A stretch of 64,000 nt of DNA, from positions 148,400-212,399 of the forward strand of contig JAKSZP010010598.1 of the NCBI GenBank assembly GCA_022478985.1, read 5' to 3'. The position numbers and the translations under genes were made by a program. The notes beneath the pieces were generated by a model that had not been told where the DNA came from, did no database searches, and saw only the letters and a list, made by a program, of their open reading frames with translations. The DNA comes from Massospora cicadina. Taxonomy: Eukaryota > Entomophthoromycota > Entomophthoromycetes > Entomophthorales > Entomophthoraceae. Below are positions 61,459 to 64,000 of this stretch, in pieces. How positions within the stretch are numbered: the stretch's first letter is position 1; each line of letters opens with the position of its first letter.

Positions 61459-62197
61459 AATGCCAAATTTATATGCTTCTCCCAGAGGGTTGTGAAGGAG
61501 TTTTGTTTAGGGTGCACTGCCCTAATGTCTTTAACGTTTTCTCAGTCCATTTTCAATATGTGCCCTTCATTATTGAAGCTGCTGATGTGGCCTCAGTTTC
61601 TGATTCCAGCTTTGAATCAGTATCTGTATTGAATATAGTAACTTACATTTCCCCCATGCTCATGTTAGTTTTGTTCTAGCACACCAGCTTATAAATCGTT
61701 GGTAGTCCAGCCTGGAGAGAAAATGATTCAACCCCTTTGTCACTCCAGTTCTGCTTCTATTGTAAACCTTGTTATTTCCCCTGATCTAGTTGCAATCTCT
61801 TCTTTATTAAAAGACATGACTTCATCTGCCAATAAACAGAATTTTGCCTACTTCTTATTACCAATAAAAAATAGTATTAGGGCACACCAGGGTGTCTTTT
61901 GAGGCCTTAGTTGACATGGGAGCAGCAGGTAACTTAATGAGTATGGAGTTGGCCCATCAGCTCAATCTGGATATGGATGTGGGTCATTGATGTTGGTTGC
62001 ATCATTGGCCACCCAACCCTCCTTTAATATAGCACCCCATGCCTTTCTCAGTCCACCAGTTTAGTTTCTGTGATTGCTTCTCTGCAATGCCCAACCTTAT
62101 ATTTCCAATGATTTTGTGTGTGGGTTGGTGGATTCAGAAGCATGTGAGGATACACCTGGAAACAAACATGCTGTCCCATATGTCAATAAGTTGGAGT
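61459..62197 (+). pseudogene. TyA copy 2 linker and protease
   Basis: The linker contains SPDLVAISSLLKD and NKQNFAYFLLPIK, matching SPDPTTISS and AYFFIPMK upstream of the protease in copy 1. The protease block ALVDMGAAG has Met in place of Thr next to the catalytic Asp. Downstream, FSVHQFSFCDCFSAMPNL matches FSIHQFSFCVHFSAMPNL of copy 1. It is cut at 62197. Confidence 0.82.
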
Positions 62198-63051
62198 GTA
62201 AGGAGAGTGTCTATAACTCTCCTGTTCCCAGCGTGTCAGTGTGAGGTGCACCAGGCCAACGCCAGGGAACTAGCCGTTAGTGCCAACATGATTAGAGCCC
62301 GGCAGAGGGTGCTGGAGCAATAACCACATAGACATACAATTGCAAATTTTACAATAAAAAACCTTATAAGGGTGATGCGGTGCACATATAAAATGGGGCT
62401 AAGCGGCCCAGGTTGGAGTGATCCTGGGTGGACAAATGGTGCATGATGGGAGAGCTGAATGGTACTTGCAAGGGCAAATGTAATGGAGCTTGAGACCTCC
62501 TCAAAGAGGTTCGTGCACAGGAGCATTTAGAATATCATAAAATTAAAATAATGTAAATGGGGTAAAGGTTTATTTGGGAAGTCGACCAACAAGGAATGTT
62601 GGTTGGGGAAAATGTATTTAAGCTCAAGTGGGAAATTAGGGGTTATGCTGCAGTGGGCCCAAGCACCAACTCACCAATAGGGTGACACTGCCATCTGGGT
62701 TAATTGAATAGGCCAAAACTGACTTCACTCGAGTGATTGATTGAAGTTGAATCTGACCTGAGCGCATTATTTCAAAAATAGAATGGGTTTTGAAACCCCA
62801 CTCCTCAATAAACCAAATGAAACCATCTGCGTTCATTTGGTATATCATCCATTTTAATGCCTGGCTTGTTGTCAGGGGCTGGTCATTTGGCGCACCACTG
62901 GTACCAACCTGGGCATATTTTGCCCAAACCCAGCGTTGGTCCAGGGTGTGCTTCAGGTCAGAAAGGGCCTTCAACTTCACCCTCTGTGCCTCCTGGCGCC
63001 CAGCCTTGTCTTTGGGGTTGGTCCCCACTATTATGTCATGTTCACATGACA
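62198..63051 (-). repeat. TyE 3' LTR
   Basis: On the minus strand it starts with the near-perfect palindrome TGTCATGTGAACATGACA (63034-63051) and ends ...CTCCTTACA at 62198. An AATAAA signal is present on the minus strand near 62570. The pol frame enters the LTR and stays open to 62636. Confidence 0.85.
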
Positions 63052-63589
63052 TTACCCTCTCCTCCTGACGGGGCTCAACCCCCCTCCAGGGGCTTGCGCC
63101 AGGGAAAAGTTTGTGTGTAGGGGCCAACTTCATGGCAGCGACAGTCGGTTTAGTTTGGGACCCAGCAGCCTGTGGAAAACGCTGGTGGAAGGCGTCAATC
63201 AGATCTTGGGCATGCACACAGTCATGCACCAGAACCCAACTGTTTTCTGCAGCGTCAAAGCCCTTCCAGGATACCAGGTACTTGAGTCTTCTTTTAACAC
63301 GGCGTGAGGCAACTATTTCTTCCACCTCCCACTCTGGCGCCCCATCCACTAGATAGGCCTCAGGAGTCTCTGGTGGGGGGCCCTCAAACAACGTCAGTTT
63401 GCTCTCATGAAACACAGAGAAGATCCAGAATGAGGGGGGGAGATCTAGCTGGTATGAGGCATGGCCCACCTTTCTAACAACGCGGTAGGGGCCAATCCTC
63501 TTTGGTCCCAGCTTCTTACATGGCTGCTTGATTGGGATGTTACAAGCATCAAGAATCACGAGATCCCCTTCCTTGTATGTGGGACCCAC
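62636..63589 (-). CDS. TyE integrase tail, chromodomain and LTR-encoded extension
   Basis: The 317-codon frame starts within pol, so the Met is not a real start. Residues 1-80 are the integrase GPY/F tail (KKLGPKRIGPYRVVRKVG, YQLDLPPSF, VFHESKLTLF). Residues about 85-150 are a chromodomain (EWEVEEIVASRR, LKYLVSWKGFDAAENSW, FHQRFP). After a Thr/Pro linker and the purine-rich EPRQEERV (polypurine tract), the frame goes on into the LTR for about 140 residues (KAGRQEAQRVKL, LKHTLDQRWVWAKY). No stop occurs in this part, unlike other elements in the window. Confidence 0.85.
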   Translation of the reverse strand: MGPTYKEGDLVILDACNIPIKQPCKKLGPKRIGPYRVVRKVGHASYQLDLPPSFWIFSVFHESKLTLFEGPPPETPEAYLVDGAPEWEVEEIVASRRVKRRLKYLVSWKGFDAAENSWVLVHDCVHAQDLIDAFHQRFPQAAGSQTKPTVAAMKLAPTHKLFPGASPWRGVEPRQEERVMSCEHDIIVGTNPKDKAGRQEAQRVKLKALSDLKHTLDQRWVWAKYAQVGTSGAPNDQPLTTSQALKWMIYQMNADGFIWFIEEWGFKTHSIFEIMRSGQIQLQSITRVKSVLAYSINPDGSVTLLVSWCLGPLQHNP

Positions 63590-64000
63590 TCAGCGCTTCC
63601 CATCAGCATTCTCTTTATATACCTGCATAGCCACCTACAAGCTTGTGAATACCCCCTGGTGAACCTTCTTGATTGTCTTGGAAAAGTCCACCACCGCTTT
63701 AACATTTGACCCACAGCTGGGCTCCATGTTAAAGGCGGGATTAAAGCCATGGCTGGCAAAAAACAGGTAACAGCATATTAAAGAGTGCAAGGTATTGTTG
63801 TAGCTAAACTGGGTCATAGAAGGTGAGAAGCCCAATCTGAATGATCTGCAGCGGTGTAACACCGCAGAAACTGTTCCAAGCACTGGTTTACTAGTTCTGT
63901 ATGCCCATCTGATTGGGGGTGATAGGCAGTTTATTGGCAAGGGCGAATCTGAAGAGTCTTACACAACTCTTCCCAAAAAAGGAGGCAAACTGAGGGCCCC
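63590..64000 (-). pseudogene. TyE integrase core end
   Basis: Frames at 63635-63940 and 63556-63759 give pieces of the integrase after the catalytic core: [25 protein letters not shown] and a KENADGKR-like block. The frame that continues into the CDS is open only from about 63590, as one stop lies just upstream. The catalytic acids lie outside the window. Confidence 0.7.

Larger units (their letters stand above)
60187..62197 (+). mobile_element. TyA copy 2, truncated by TyE
   Basis: The 5' LTR (60187-61458, TGTAAGTC...GGCTA) aligns with the reverse complements of 1329-2894 and 6656-7811. A linker of about 450 bp follows, then the protease active site ALVDMGAAGNLMS (from about 61903), with MELAHQLNLDM after it. 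The sequence stops at 62197, where the TyE LTR begins. The rest of this copy should lie beyond the window. It has no gag between LTR and protease, as in TyA copy 1. Confidence 0.88.
62198..64000 (-). mobile_element. TyE chromovirus, right part outside window
   Basis: The 3' LTR is at 62198-63051 (minus orientation) and pol continues to the right edge. It is the best preserved element here, with a 317-codon open frame and higher GC. The left flank is tggag (62193-62197), the expected target duplication. A related LTR lies at 1-717. It is inserted in the protease of TyA copy 2. Confidence 0.88.

Noticed and set aside
62790..63356. Several plus-strand frames of 80-92 codons
   Set aside because: They are antisense shadows of the well-supported TyE frame on the minus strand.

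Overview
The window is eukaryotic, AT-rich and built almost entirely from retrotransposons and their decayed remains. I see no host protein-coding gene. The only intact cellular gene is an elongator tRNA-Met (13262-13334, minus). Ty3/gypsy pol pieces with chromodomains, LINE open reading frames, tRNA-derived SINEs and target-site duplications (TSDs) all point to a large, repeat-rich nuclear genome. Chromodomain gypsy elements occur in fungi, plants and vertebrates. The integrase tail wording and a dUTPase-bearing gypsy element lean towards a fungus (basidiomycete-like), but the kingdom cannot be settled from this window.

Left part (1-16.5 kb). An LTR of family TyE (1-717) is followed by an ORF1-only retroelement (copy C, 1194-1328 plus 7817-9607) that is split by a complete chromovirus, TyA (1329-7811, minus, perfect 5-bp TSD ggagg). 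One TyA LTR carries a 415-bp CA microsatellite that the sister LTR lacks. AT-rich DNA follows, with a SINE (11423-11708), the tRNA-Met, a possible piggyBac-type MITE (13398-13675) and a second ORF1-only element (copy A, 14638-16467) with a perfect 15-bp TSD.

Middle (16.5-41 kb). After 3.4 kb of featureless AT-rich DNA comes a nest inside repeat R1 (19877-24941). It holds a SINE, an ORF1-only element (copy B) and a short LTR element without visible coding (R3, 23006-24905). A related R1 copy at 35949-36933 preserves the empty sites. Between them lie two diverged R2 repeats, degenerate coding sequence, a SINE and a LINE (about 28560-33915) with recognisable ORF1, endonuclease, RT and C-terminal zinc motif. 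A fourth ORF1-only copy (D) lies at 39600-41351.

Right part (41-64 kb). Three tandem LTR-like repeats abut a truncated gypsy pol (TyD). TyB (45910-53281, plus) carries a dUTPase-like domain. TyC (from about 55.1 kb) is interrupted by a second TyA copy at 60187, which is itself interrupted by TyE at 62198.

The points most worth checking are these: (1) both TyA copies have only 0.3-0.45 kb between 5' LTR and protease, so no room for a normal gag, while their LTRs contain conserved coding sequence; (2) the TyE pol frame runs through the polypurine tract about 140 codons into the LTR, and a distant LTR copy shows synonymous-type differences there; (3) TSD-flanked ORF1-only elements resemble the HAL1 principle; (4) these elements share their 3' tail with two tRNA-derived SINE families; (5) a dUTPase-like domain lies between protease and RT in TyB.
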